NCBI RefSeq assembly: GCF_029633915.1
Contig: NZ_CP091092.1
Span: 1,178,001-1,242,000 of the forward strand
DNA: 64,000 nt
Reading direction: 5' to 3'
Source: Methanomicrobium antiquum
Lineage (GTDB): Archaea; Halobacteriota; Methanomicrobia; Methanomicrobiales; Methanomicrobiaceae
Shown: piece by piece, positions 52,148-61,703 of the stretch
How positions within the stretch are numbered: position 1 is the first letter of the stretch
Layout of the letters: each line of letters begins with the position of its first letter
Position numbers and translations under genes: made by a program
Notes under the pieces: model-generated
The model's input: only the letters and a program-made list of their open reading frames with translations
Told to the model about the DNA's origin: nothing
Database searches by the model: none

Positions 52148-52372
52148 TCAAAAATTTCCGGTCAAATACAAGAACATTACTGCGAGATGTATTAACAAAA
52201 AGAGATAAACAAGCAGGAATTTTTTCTTATGTGTTTTGTGATGCGCTACCTTCATTGCAAAAAGTGCACCGAACGGACCGAAAAATGCAAAAATTAAAAG
52301 ATTATTTTCTGAAATTCTCCACTTTCCTTTAACTGCTTTAATCTTATCAGCCGCAAACACCAGAAATGACAC
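52148..52372 (-). CDS. DUF1294 small membrane protein, start uncertain
   Basis: The sequence AADKIKAVKGKWRISENNLL, then AMKVAHHKTHKKKF, is the DUF1294 pattern (DK..A.. RISE ... HKT), with two hydrophobic helices after GTG 52372. Upstream the frame stays open to about 52450 and encodes a further hydrophobic segment, IIDIFIIVAAFYIAFNLVSF, which is the first helix of the family. No ATG, GTG or TTG lies in that part; CTG 52427-52429 is the best non-standard start (93 aa). I list the GTG form but expect the longer protein. Function unknown. Confidence 0.65.
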   Translation of the reverse strand: MSFLVFAADKIKAVKGKWRISENNLLIFAFFGPFGALFAMKVAHHKTHKKKFLLVYLFLLIHLAVMFLYLTGNF

Positions 52373-52736
52373 TAAATTAAAGGCAATATAAAATGCCGCT
52401 ACAATGATAAATATGTCTATAATAACCAGCTCTTTAAATATCCTGGTTTAATTTAGGAATTACAGATATTTATCAAATCTGATTCTATAAGGATTATTAC
52501 AATCATAAAATACAAATGATATAAATGAGTGAAAAGGGTACTAATAAAATAAAAGATTGCCTAATAAGTTCTAAATCTAAATTTTGTTAGAATTTTGTTA
52601 GTCTTCCTAAAATACTGCCAAAATAAAAGTTGGCTATAATTAAATAAAAAAACATGTTGTTTTTTAAGCAACAATCAATTTATCACTCTTTACGAAAAAG
52701 ATAAATTGTTACTATAAATTAGGGAGGATAATTTTT
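52373..52736. promoter_or_regulatory. intergenic region with dyad before the RND exporter
   Basis: CAATTTATC (52676-52684) and GATAAATTG (52700-52708) form a perfect 9-bp dyad with a 15-bp spacer, 28 bp before the exporter start. An operator for a local regulator is possible. Purine-rich GGGAGG at 52722-52727 is the ribosome binding site. The rest is AT-rich, with the N-terminal extension of the DUF1294 gene at its left edge. Confidence 0.55.
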
Positions 52737-54953
52737 TTGAAAACACCTTATCAGCATATTGCCGGATTTGTGTCAAAAAATCCCAAAATAATTACAGCAA
52801 TTGTTCTAATCTGGTTTTTTATATCTCTTTACGGAATGACCCAGGTCACAATGAAAACCGGAGATGAAACATATATTGACAAAACAACCCCAAGAGGCAT
52901 TTTACTAGATGATTATAAAGAACTTTTCAGTTCAGATTCAATAATGGTCATATTTGAATCAGATTCAATAACAAATCCTGATTTTCTTAATTTTATGAAC
53001 AGAATCATGACTGACTTTTCAAATGAAAGAGGAGTTAGTAGTGTTTCAGGCATAGTAAATCTGATGAAATCTGCAAATAATGGAAAAATACCCGAATCAG
53101 TTGCCGAAATAAATGAAGTAAAATCTAAAATAGATTCAGATGTACTTGAAAGGTACCTGCCTTCCAATATGCTTACAATAGGTATAATTTCTCTTGAAAC
53201 CGGGATTTCATCCTCAAACCAGGAAGCACTTTTAACAAACCTTGAAACAATAATAGAAATTTCAGACACACCTCCGGGAACATCTGTAACTCTCTCCGGA
53301 AATCCGGCATTCCAGAAACAGATGGGAGAGGAGATGGGAAAATCCACAGGAATTTTAATTTTTGCGGCAATGCTTCTAATGATTATAGCTGTCGGGATAT
53401 TATTCGGACAGGTAAGTTATCGTTTTCTTCCTGTCGGTGTTGTGTTTGTAGGTCTAATAAACACCTTCGGAGTAATGGGGCTTTTTGGAATTCCAGTAAG
53501 TATGGTTGTCATAGCGGCTTTTCCTGTATTAATAGGAATTGGAATAGACTATGCAATCCAGCTTCATTCGCGTTATGATGACGAGGTTAATTCAACAAAA
53601 GATCCTGTAAAAGCGGCATATAATACAATAAAAAATTCAGGGCCTTCCGTTTTATATGCAATGATTGCAACCTCACTCGGATTTGTTGCTATGTATATTA
53701 CTCCTATTCCCATGGTCTTTGACTTTGGAGTTACATGCATTATAGGCGTAATATCCTGTTACATCGCCGCTTTATTAATTGTCCCGACATTTGGAATTCT
53801 TATTGACTATAAAGCAAAACAAACATCTAAAAGTGGTATTTCCAAAAAGATGATGAAATATAACAACTTCATCGGAAACATATCATATAAAATTGCAAAA
53901 AAACCTGTTTTTATTCTTCTTATTTTAGGACTTGTGGCAATTGTCGGCGTCCAGCTTGATGATAAAGTGCCGATAAGTTACGATGAAGAAACTTTTGTTC
54001 CCCCGGATATGCCCGCCCTTGTTGACATGAAAAAAGTAACAAGGACAATGGGTTCAACTTCGACACTGACAGTTTATTTAAAAGGCGACAATCTTCTGAC
54101 TCCCGATGTTTTAAAATGGATTGATGAATTTGGAGAATATGAAACCGAAAACAGAAACGAATTAACATCAGTTACAAGTGTTGCAACACTTCTAAAGCAG
54201 TATAATGGCGGCATAATTCCTGATACAAAAGGAAAAGTAAACGAAGTTTTAACAAAAATTCCTACATCCGGCCTTAATTCGTATTTGAATGGTCAGATGA
54301 ACGGTGTTATTGAATTTGGAATGCTTGAACTGGAGGTTGATCCAACAAAATCCCTTGTTGAAAATGTAAACCGTGACCTTGAATGGAATTACCCCCCACC
54401 CGGAATTACAGCCACTCTGACAGGAAGTACTGAAATGGGCATAAACCTTGTTGATGAGATTGCAAACGGCAAACTTCTAATGACACTGCTTGGTTTTGGC
54501 CTGATTTTTATCTGGCTGATTTTTGTCTACCGAAGATTTTCAGCAATATCACCTCTTATTCCAATCATCATGATTGTTGGATGGAACGGCGCTATTATGT
54601 ATATTCTCGGAATTGACTACACACCAATGACTGCAGTATTAGGCTCCATGACCATTGGTGTTGCATCAGAGTATACAATTCTTATAATGGAGCGCTACAA
54701 TGAGGAAAGAAGGCGTGGCAGGGATAAATATGAAGCAATCAGAACAGGTGTTGAAAAGATTGGTGCGGCAATCACAGTGTCAGGTCTAACAACAGTATTT
54801 GGATTCTCGGCGCTCCTGCTTTCAACATTCAATATAATCAAAAATTTTGGAACAGTTACAGTAATTACTGTTGGATTTTCACTTATCGGAGCAATTGTTG
54901 TAATGCCTGCTGTTTTATCTGTCATGTCAAAATTTGAACAGAAAATTGAATGA
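52737..54953 (+). CDS. RND superfamily exporter, MMPL/HAE3 type
   Basis: The 738-aa membrane protein has 12 predicted helices in two halves, each with one helix, a large external loop and five helices. FPVLIGIGIDYAIQLHSRY and the second-half equivalent ASEYTILIMERYNEERRRG are typical HAE3 motifs. SSTSTL-type external domains lie between. Substrates of archaeal HAE3 proteins are thought to be lipids or hydrophobic compounds. TTG 52737 is the start because GGGAGG (52722-52727) lies 9 nt upstream. No membrane-fusion partner is expected in archaea. Confidence 0.9.
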   Translation: MKTPYQHIAGFVSKNPKIITAIVLIWFFISLYGMTQVTMKTGDETYIDKTTPRGILLDDYKELFSSDSIMVIFESDSITNPDFLNFMNRIMTDFSNERGVSSVSGIVNLMKSANNGKIPESVAEINEVKSKIDSDVLERYLPSNMLTIGIISLETGISSSNQEALLTNLETIIEISDTPPGTSVTLSGNPAFQKQMGEEMGKSTGILIFAAMLLMIIAVGILFGQVSYRFLPVGVVFVGLINTFGVMGLFGIPVSMVVIAAFPVLIGIGIDYAIQLHSRYDDEVNSTKDPVKAAYNTIKNSGPSVLYAMIATSLGFVAMYITPIPMVFDFGVTCIIGVISCYIAALLIVPTFGILIDYKAKQTSKSGISKKMMKYNNFIGNISYKIAKKPVFILLILGLVAIVGVQLDDKVPISYDEETFVPPDMPALVDMKKVTRTMGSTSTLTVYLKGDNLLTPDVLKWIDEFGEYETENRNELTSVTSVATLLKQYNGGIIPDTKGKVNEVLTKIPTSGLNSYLNGQMNGVIEFGMLELEVDPTKSLVENVNRDLEWNYPPPGITATLTGSTEMGINLVDEIANGKLLMTLLGFGLIFIWLIFVYRRFSAISPLIPIIMIVGWNGAIMYILGIDYTPMTAVLGSMTIGVASEYTILIMERYNEERRRGRDKYEAIRTGVEKIGAAITVSGLTTVFGFSALLLSTFNIIKNFGTVTVITVGFSLIGAIVVMPAVLSVMSKFEQKIE

Positions 54954-55233
54954 ACAGTGGAAGAAGAATAAAATTTAAATTTCATTTTTTTTGCTTTTTT
55001 TGCTTTTTTCGCCATTTTTGCCATGCAATCAAATCTGATTATAATGACATATATTGAAAAATCCATAAAAAATGTTCATAAACGTTTTTGTCTTAAAAAA
55101 GTGCAGAGAATATTTACTCAGGAACATTTTCATAACAGTTTTATAGAGTCTTTTATAATAATAAATCATTTATTTAATGAACCTGCAAATGCATTTTCAT
55201 GTCAGATTTATTTTAGATGCAGTATAACAAATA

Positions 55234-56508
55234 ATGAGTGATATTGTGCAGCCTTATGACAACAACTATGAAAGAAGGGGATTGAACCAGTCAAAAGTGC
55301 GGGTGGGGGGTCAGTTGTACTATCTCATCATGGACACAGAGAGCATGACATTAAAACAGGTTTCAGGACCTCAAAGCTCTCCATATGTTTATCCATATAA
55401 CATAGTATCCGGCATATCTTTGGTCTCAAATGAATATTTTGAACCATGCCTTGAGATAACTATAAGCTATGAAACCATGGAAACCGCCGGCATGACTCTT
55501 GTTTTTGAGACAAGTGAAGAAAGAGACTCAGCTTTCTCTTCACTCAATCAGATGGTTTCAAACCCTGCATTCGTACCTCCGGTAACTCCGGAACAAAAAG
55601 ATTATTCAGATAAAACATCACAAACAGGACACTTTACAGAAAATAATCTACATAATCATAATTTTGAAGATCAAAACATACAAAAACACGGTTATGACTC
55701 ATATGAAACTGAAAAACCATATGTTTCAGGATATAATTCCGGATATGAATCAGTAGATGAATATAGGTCAGGAGATTATCCGACAGGTTATGAAAACTTT
55801 GAAAATTACACAGGATATGATAGATCTCAGGCAGGTTACGATGAATATGACCGAGGCAGACATCAATCCTATGAATCTGAAAAGAAATATGACTCATATG
55901 GAGGGGGTTTTACAAAATCATTTGATGAATACAAATATTCACAGAGTGATCTGACAATAATTGAAAAAATCACAGGATTTTTAAGATATCCTTCAGAAAC
56001 ATTTGAATCAGTATCATCTGAGGATTTAAAATCCGGAATTTTATATGCCGGTCTTATGCTTTGTTTGTTTTCAGTTGTAAGTGTTTTATTCTCTGCAATT
56101 ATTGCATCAGCAATTGCGCCTGAAAGTACAATATATAATAATCTTTTATCTGATATTCCCGAACTGATAAGACTTATTCTTGAATATCTTATATTTGGAG
56201 TGTTCTGTGTTTTGATATACGGAATACTTGTATTTCTGCTTACAAAAATTACAGGTCAGGAGCTTTTCTTCACAGAATCGTTCATAACAACCCTGTATTC
56301 TGTAACTGCAATTGGAACAATCGGTCTTATTCCTCTGTTTGGAATATTCCTAGCACCACTATGGATGATATTTCTGCAGATAAAAGGGCTTTGCAGTGCC
56401 TATGACATAGAAGTTAAATTTGCGGCAGTATCCGCTGTCATACCTGCAGTAATAATGTTTGCAGTCTTTTATTATCTTATAATAAGTGGCGAGGTGGCAT
56501 TTATATGA
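55234..56508 (+). CDS. Yip1-domain membrane protein with N-terminal PH-like domain and Tyr-rich linker
   Basis: The 424-aa protein has three parts. Residues 10-110 look like a small PH/GRAM-type beta domain (KVRVGGQLYYLIMDTESMTL, then LEITISYETMETAGM). Residues 115-245 are a disordered linker rich in Tyr, Gly, Ser, Asp and Asn (YDEYDRGRHQSYESEKKYDS). The C-terminal 180 residues form a Yip1 domain with five helices and FLRYPSETFESVSSEDLKSG in front of them. It overlaps the PKD-domain gene by 4 bp (ATGA), so the two may form a membrane-surface pair. Function unknown. Confidence 0.75.
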   Translation: MSDIVQPYDNNYERRGLNQSKVRVGGQLYYLIMDTESMTLKQVSGPQSSPYVYPYNIVSGISLVSNEYFEPCLEITISYETMETAGMTLVFETSEERDSAFSSLNQMVSNPAFVPPVTPEQKDYSDKTSQTGHFTENNLHNHNFEDQNIQKHGYDSYETEKPYVSGYNSGYESVDEYRSGDYPTGYENFENYTGYDRSQAGYDEYDRGRHQSYESEKKYDSYGGGFTKSFDEYKYSQSDLTIIEKITGFLRYPSETFESVSSEDLKSGILYAGLMLCLFSVVSVLFSAIIASAIAPESTIYNNLLSDIPELIRLILEYLIFGVFCVLIYGILVFLLTKITGQELFFTESFITTLYSVTAIGTIGLIPLFGIFLAPLWMIFLQIKGLCSAYDIEVKFAAVSAVIPAVIMFAVFYYLIISGEVAFI

Positions 56509-57170
56509 AATTTATCCATTACGAAAATAACAAAAATTTAAAAATTTCCAAAAAGACTTTTAACATATCTACTTTAATTCTCCTCCTGACAGCAGTATTC
56601 TTTATATCTCCGGCCGCGGCAGAACCTGCGTTTGAATGGGAGATATATATTATCAATACAGAAGACTGGGAAGATACAAACGAATATCTCGCATATGACG
56701 GAACTATCTACGAAGTCCATTTCTTTGACAAATCCTCTGATTCCAAAAGCTGGAGCTGGGAGTTTGGCGATGATGACTGGTGGGGCTCAACAGAAAAAAA
56801 TCCTGTCCACATCTTTACAGAAGAAGAAGTTCTGGATGGGAATTACATGATTAAAGTTAAGCTTTCTATTGTTGACAGTTCAGGTTCCGGAGATACAGTT
56901 TCAAACACTTTATTTTTTGATCCTGATGATCCATGGACTCCAAGAAATACTATCTTTGAACTGACTCCAAAACCAACCAGTACACCAACACCCGTTCCAA
57001 CAACTGTTGCACCAACTCCTGTACCAACAACTACTGCTCCGACAGCACAACCAACACAGAAAGCTTCTCAATCCCTTGAGATACCCGGAATTTCACAAGA
57101 GTTGAAAAAGCTTCAGGACACATATCAGGATTTAATAGTTGTTATAAAATCAATGTTTGGAATAAGTTAA
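56505..57170 (+). CDS. secreted PKD-domain protein
   Basis: The 221-aa protein has a signal peptide (hydrophobic about 22-40, ending ISPAAAEP). One PKD-like domain follows (FFDKSSDSKSWSWEFGDDDW, then TEKNPVHIF). A Pro/Thr linker of repeated PTPVPTT units leads to a C-terminal amphipathic helix. PKD domains mediate adhesion or protein contacts on archaeal surfaces. No C-terminal membrane anchor or sortase-type motif is seen. The short final helix may attach to the Yip1 partner encoded just before it, which is speculation. Confidence 0.8.
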   Translation: MKFIHYENNKNLKISKKTFNISTLILLLTAVFFISPAAAEPAFEWEIYIINTEDWEDTNEYLAYDGTIYEVHFFDKSSDSKSWSWEFGDDDWWGSTEKNPVHIFTEEEVLDGNYMIKVKLSIVDSSGSGDTVSNTLFFDPDDPWTPRNTIFELTPKPTSTPTPVPTTVAPTPVPTTTAPTAQPTQKASQSLEIPGISQELKKLQDTYQDLIVVIKSMFGIS

Positions 57171-57230
57171 TCATGATTAAGATAATCCGGGCTGATTAAA
57201 CAAAATCAGCTGATTATTTTTGTTTTAAAT

Positions 57231-57295
57231 ACGTCCATGAAATTATATTTCATGCTAACTGTTTCATGTAAGTTACGAAGTAACTTTCATGTAAA
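57231..57295 (+). repeat. composite palindromic repeat module, copy 2
   Basis: CATGAAAT-TAT-ATTTCATG (57236-57254) and CATGTAAGTTAC-GAA-GTAACTTTCATG (57265-57291) repeat the 7899-7962 module, differing mainly in the 8-10 bp between the two palindromes. It lies between convergent genes (PKD protein and MFS transporter). Confidence 0.8.
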
Positions 57296-57534
57296 TTATA
57301 ATCAAAAAATAAACAATAATTAAAAAAAGTAACAAAATCAAAAAATCAGGAAAAATTTATTGTTTCACAAATATCTGCCAGAAAATCTCTATTTTTTATT
57401 GTGTTCATCTTTGGCACACATCTTTTTCTAATTTTTTTCTTGTCTTTTTTCTAATTGTAGTTTTATTTTTTATTACCTGTATTTGTTTACTAATAGCCTA
57501 TAACATCAGTAATCCATCTATAACCTGCAATGTG

Positions 57535-58629
57535 TTATAACCTGCAATGTGTGCACCGGTCTATGAATAATGCGATTATTACACAAAGAGCGGAAACAAA
57601 TAAAAAAGCAGGCATATAACCTGAAAACTGAACAATAAGTCCTGCGAAAAAAGGCAGAAATGTCATTCCTGCATACCCTGATGTGTTAAAAAGACCCATG
57701 ACTGTTCCCTGTCTGTAATTAGAATCAGCAAGAAAATCCATCTGACTTACCATGATAAAACCGGCAATTGCACCAATGACTGCAAAGATAAACAATTTCA
57801 CAATCTCTTCAGATAAAATAAGTGAATAGCTTAGAAATACAAAAAAAGCCATTAACAATGCGCCGGTCTTAATAGCCGGAACAGATTTTAAATTTAACTT
57901 AGGTGCAAGGAGTGAAGCGGCAATTGTTGCAACATTCATAGCTCCAATCTGAATGCTGAGAAGCATAGGCTCGCCATCTGTTAATTCAGGATACAGTGAA
58001 GTTACAACTCCTGTTGCACCAGTCAGGATTATAATCGATAAAAAGAGCCATTTAAAATCGATTAAAACCGCTTTTGGATCTCCTGTTTTTTCATGACCGG
58101 AGGTGAAATCAGGTGCTGAAGTCCTCATCCCAAATAAAAAAGGAAGAAAAGAGATAATTGTGAATAACAAAAGACCTCCGCCGGCACCCAGAAACTGATT
58201 TAGAAATCCGGACATTAAAAGACCCAGTACCAAACCGAGATTTAAAGATGCAAAAAAATATCCGGATAAAATTTTGTGGTTATACTGTTCATTTACCCAT
58301 GACATCGCACATGAAACAAATAATCCTGCAGCAATTCCTTCAGCCAGTCTTGCAGAAATTATAAGGAAAGGATTTTGAAGCAGAACCATTGCAATTCCGG
58401 TTATTATCGTTAAGAAAAGCCCGGTTCTTATCAGCGGCATTTTTCCGATTCTGTCAGAAAGCATTCCTGCAGGAAGAACAGTTAAAAAAGCACCAAAAAA
58501 GTATGCAGAAAAAATAGCACCCTGAATAGCAGGCATTTCATCTGCAAAAGAAGGGAGAACAGGAACAACTGCATTAGAAAGCGCCATTACTACAAATACG
58601 CCTAAAAATACAGTTATTTTCATCTTCAT
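57535..58629 (-). CDS. MFS transporter
   Basis: The 364-aa major facilitator has about 11-12 helices and a conserved loop PAGMLSDRIGKMPLIRTG after helix 2 (motif A). It is on the short side for the family, mainly in the middle loop. Substrate cannot be named; drug or sugar-type exporters are similar. It is transcribed alone, convergent with the PKD gene, and starts at ATG 58629. Confidence 0.8.
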   Translation of the reverse strand: MKMKITVFLGVFVVMALSNAVVPVLPSFADEMPAIQGAIFSAYFFGAFLTVLPAGMLSDRIGKMPLIRTGLFLTIITGIAMVLLQNPFLIISARLAEGIAAGLFVSCAMSWVNEQYNHKILSGYFFASLNLGLVLGLLMSGFLNQFLGAGGGLLLFTIISFLPFLFGMRTSAPDFTSGHEKTGDPKAVLIDFKWLFLSIIILTGATGVVTSLYPELTDGEPMLLSIQIGAMNVATIAASLLAPKLNLKSVPAIKTGALLMAFFVFLSYSLILSEEIVKLFIFAVIGAIAGFIMVSQMDFLADSNYRQGTVMGLFNTSGYAGMTFLPFFAGLIVQFSGYMPAFLFVSALCVIIALFIDRCTHCRL

Positions 58630-58891
58630 ATTCTGCTCAGCTACTCATTTTTAATACTTTTTTTAAACAGTATTTTTTTGTTTCAGAACTAATAATAATT
58701 CATCTGATTTTTTCCGGAGATTTCAGGTGAAATCTGTTTTTGTCCTGAAATTATTTCGCATAAATAATCGTAGGAAAATAATCAGAATTTATCATTAAAT
58801 AATTCTGATAAAATTTGATGAAAGTCTTTCTCTAATTTTGACTCTCATAACTAATTATATTTAAAGTAAAGATTCAAACTTGAACCTTTTC

Positions 58892-60781
58892 TTACAACAT
58901 ACGATAGGTTTCTAAATTCTTTGGAGAATGTGTCTCAATTCTAAAGCGCTTGTATATCGAACTTGCAAGATCAATAGTGTTCTTTTCATCTCCATGAATT
59001 GTAAAAATTTTCTCAGGTCTCGGATTTAAATGATTTACATATGCCATAAGCTGACGTCTGTCAGAATGACCTGAAAATCCATCAACGGTTTCTATCTGAA
59101 GATTTAAAACAATAGTTTCACGTCTTCCCATTGGAACTTCTTTCCACCCCTTCTGTATTCTGCGCCCTATTGTGCCGTCAGCCTGATATCCGACAAATAT
59201 AAGAGTGTTTTTCTCATATGGCGCAAGTGCATATAAATACTCCATTACAGGACCACCGTTTAGCATACCGCTTGTTGTAATGATAATACAGGGGTCACTT
59301 CCGATGACTTCCTCTCTGATTTTTGGAGAATCAACCTGTACGAAGCATTCAGAAAGGAACGGATTCATTCCCTCCTGGAAAATCTGTTTCCTTAAATCAG
59401 GGTTTAAATATTCAGGATATGTTGTATGAATCGCAGTCGCCTCTTTGATCATTCCGTCAAGGTAAACTTTTACCTTTGGAATCTTTTCAAGACGCATACC
59501 CTCTTCCAGTGCAAGCATAACCTCCTGCGATCTTCCAACAGCAAACGCAGGAATGATTATCTTTCCACCACGATTTATGGTTTCATTAACAATTTCATAA
59601 AGTCTTGACTCAGCATCATTCTTTGATGGCTGATTATCCTCAGAACCTCCATATGTACTCTCCATGAAAACTGCTTCAAGACGTGGAAACTGCGAAGTTG
59701 CAGGCCCAAAAAGCCTTGTTTTACCATAATTAAAGTCACCTGTAAATGCAATATTATACTGGCCGTCTCCTATATGGAAATGTGCAATAGCAGATCCCAG
59801 AATATGTCCGGCATTATGATAAGTAAGTTTAATGTCCGGCGCAATATCAGTTACACTGCCATAATTAAGAGTTATTGAACGCTTGATATATTCCTGAACT
59901 TCTTTTGAAGAGTACGGTACCTGGTTGACTTCATTTGCTACAACATCCAGATAATCCAGCTGAAGCATTACAGCAAGATCCCTGGTTGCCGGAGTGCTGT
60001 AAACAGGACCTTCAAATCCATATTTGTAAAGCATAGGAACAAGTGCACAGTGATCAAGGTGTGCGTGAGTTAAAACAACCGCATCAAGACTTTTCAGCGG
60101 GAAAATCTCAGGGACATAAAGATACGGAAATCCGTCTGAACTTCCGGGCTTATCGCCACAGTCGATTAATATTTTGCTTTCCGGAGTTGAAAGTAAAAAT
60201 GCCGCTCTTCCAACTTCCCTGCAACACCCAAGTGTTGTTACACGAACCCATTTATCTTTACTTGTCAGGTCACGGTGAATTCTTCTCCCGATAGACCTTA
60301 AAAATGCTTTTCTCTCATCTTTCACAGCACGTAAAAACTGACGTGTCTGCTTTACAGTCGAACTTTCTATTGGCGGTGTTCTTACAACCTTTGGTGTCCA
60401 TCCAATCTCTTTTGTTATATCACGCAGGGTTGTTCCGTTCTTTCCTATGACAACGCCTGGTTTTTCTGCCTCTATTAAGACCTCGCCTGTATCAGGATCA
60501 AAAAACATATCGGTTATCCCTGCGCCTTCCGAAACAACTGCTTTTATTTTAGTTGCCGCAATCTCAGGGTCTTCCAGGACATTAGGTCTGACTACTATTC
60601 TTTTGCGAAGATCTCTTGCAAGGACTTTTATTAAATCTGCTTCGTCTGCAAATTTCTTCGGGTCATCTGTATAGATTACAAGTTCCGGGCCTTCGAATTC
60701 AACTTCTGATACATTAATACCGGCCGGTACTTTAGCGTTAATCTTCTCTTTAAGCTCTTTGAGCCTGTCTTCAATCAACAT
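58892..60781 (-). CDS. beta-CASP ribonuclease / transcription termination factor aCPSF1
   Basis: The 629-aa protein has N-terminal KH domains (KPGVVIGKNGTTLRDITKEI near 140), a metallo-beta-lactamase fold with THAHLDHCALVP and the beta-CASP module (IIIPAFAVGRSQEVM, DPCIIITTSGMLNGGP). The final ETVDGFSGHSDRRQL and FTIHGDEKN carry more metal ligands. aCPSF1/FttA cleaves nascent RNA after U-rich tracts and terminates transcription in archaea. It lies 39 bp after psmB, a conserved euryarchaeal pairing. It may use the T-rich palindromes noted in this window, which is an inference. Confidence 0.95.
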   Translation of the reverse strand: MLIEDRLKELKEKINAKVPAGINVSEVEFEGPELVIYTDDPKKFADEADLIKVLARDLRKRIVVRPNVLEDPEIAATKIKAVVSEGAGITDMFFDPDTGEVLIEAEKPGVVIGKNGTTLRDITKEIGWTPKVVRTPPIESSTVKQTRQFLRAVKDERKAFLRSIGRRIHRDLTSKDKWVRVTTLGCCREVGRAAFLLSTPESKILIDCGDKPGSSDGFPYLYVPEIFPLKSLDAVVLTHAHLDHCALVPMLYKYGFEGPVYSTPATRDLAVMLQLDYLDVVANEVNQVPYSSKEVQEYIKRSITLNYGSVTDIAPDIKLTYHNAGHILGSAIAHFHIGDGQYNIAFTGDFNYGKTRLFGPATSQFPRLEAVFMESTYGGSEDNQPSKNDAESRLYEIVNETINRGGKIIIPAFAVGRSQEVMLALEEGMRLEKIPKVKVYLDGMIKEATAIHTTYPEYLNPDLRKQIFQEGMNPFLSECFVQVDSPKIREEVIGSDPCIIITTSGMLNGGPVMEYLYALAPYEKNTLIFVGYQADGTIGRRIQKGWKEVPMGRRETIVLNLQIETVDGFSGHSDRRQLMAYVNHLNPRPEKIFTIHGDEKNTIDLASSIYKRFRIETHSPKNLETYRML

Positions 60782-60820
60782 AAAAAAACGTCCTAAAAAA
60801 GAAAAAAAGGGTAATATTGA

Positions 60821-61438
60821 CTAATTAGTGATTCCTTTCTTACTGGACTCTTCATATTTGTCTTTAGTTATAACAACGATACTAATATCTTCACCTGATG
60901 CGGAATCTCTTCTCATCGCAGATGTGAGAGCTCTTGTGGCGAGATCGACTGCTTCTTTCTCATTAAATCCTTTTTTATAACGGTCTTCCAAAACTCCATA
61001 TGCAAAAGGAGAGCCTGAACCTGTCGCAACAATATCATCTTCAGGTGAAGCACCTCCCATTGCATCTACAGAGAATATTGACGGGCCGTTTTTGTCAACG
61101 CCGCCGACAAGAAGTTGTACATAATAAGGCATCATTCGATGCTGATTTAGTACATTACTCAGGAGTGAAGCTGATGCTGTTACAGTCATCGGCTTTCCTC
61201 TTCTTATATGATAAAGACTGCATTCCACCTGCATCAGACGTGCAAGCTGTTGTGCATCACCTACACCTCCGGCTGTTGTCATGCCGATTCTTTCTGCTAT
61301 CTGGTACACTTTTTTGGCTTTTTTGCTGGCAATCATATTGCCCATCGTAGCTCTTCTCTCGGTTGCCAAAACTACACCGTCATCGAAAACGAGCCCTACC
61401 GTAGTTGTTCCTTTTAATATATCGGAGCTCTGCTGCAT
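60821..61438 (-). CDS. psmB: proteasome beta subunit
   Basis: The 205-aa protein is the catalytic subunit of the 20S proteasome. The propeptide [10 protein letters not shown] is cut to expose Thr11 ([20 protein letters not shown]). Lys43-type and Asp residues are in place, as are [18 protein letters not shown] and [14 protein letters not shown] near 125. It precedes the aCPSF1 gene by 39 bp on the same strand. Confidence 0.96.
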   Translation of the reverse strand: MQQSSDILKGTTTVGLVFDDGVVLATERRATMGNMIASKKAKKVYQIAERIGMTTAGGVGDAQQLARLMQVECSLYHIRRGKPMTVTASASLLSNVLNQHRMMPYYVQLLVGGVDKNGPSIFSVDAMGGASPEDDIVATGSGSPFAYGVLEDRYKKGFNEKEAVDLATRALTSAMRRDSASGEDISIVVITKDKYEESSKKGITN

Positions 61439-61703
61439 AATAGTAATACTCCCAGAGTTTAATTTAAAATTTTAAAGAGTATAAAAACGCTTCAGATATA
61501 CAGTTGCTATTATCTGCCTTAAATGTTTTTGTATATCCAAAGCAGACCATCATTGAATCTGACAAGTCTGATTATACTTTATTTCTCTATTTACCTGGAA
61601 AAATTTATATTGTCTGGATTTTTATCATTCCATTATGAATTTTTCATATTCATATGAATGAATCATCCAAATAATGTCATAATTTCTGATAATTTCAGCA
61701 ATT

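Noticed and set aside
55023-55241. 72-aa ORF before the Yip1 gene
   Set aside because: No SD, no recognisable motif, low-complexity composition, and it runs into the real start at 55234.
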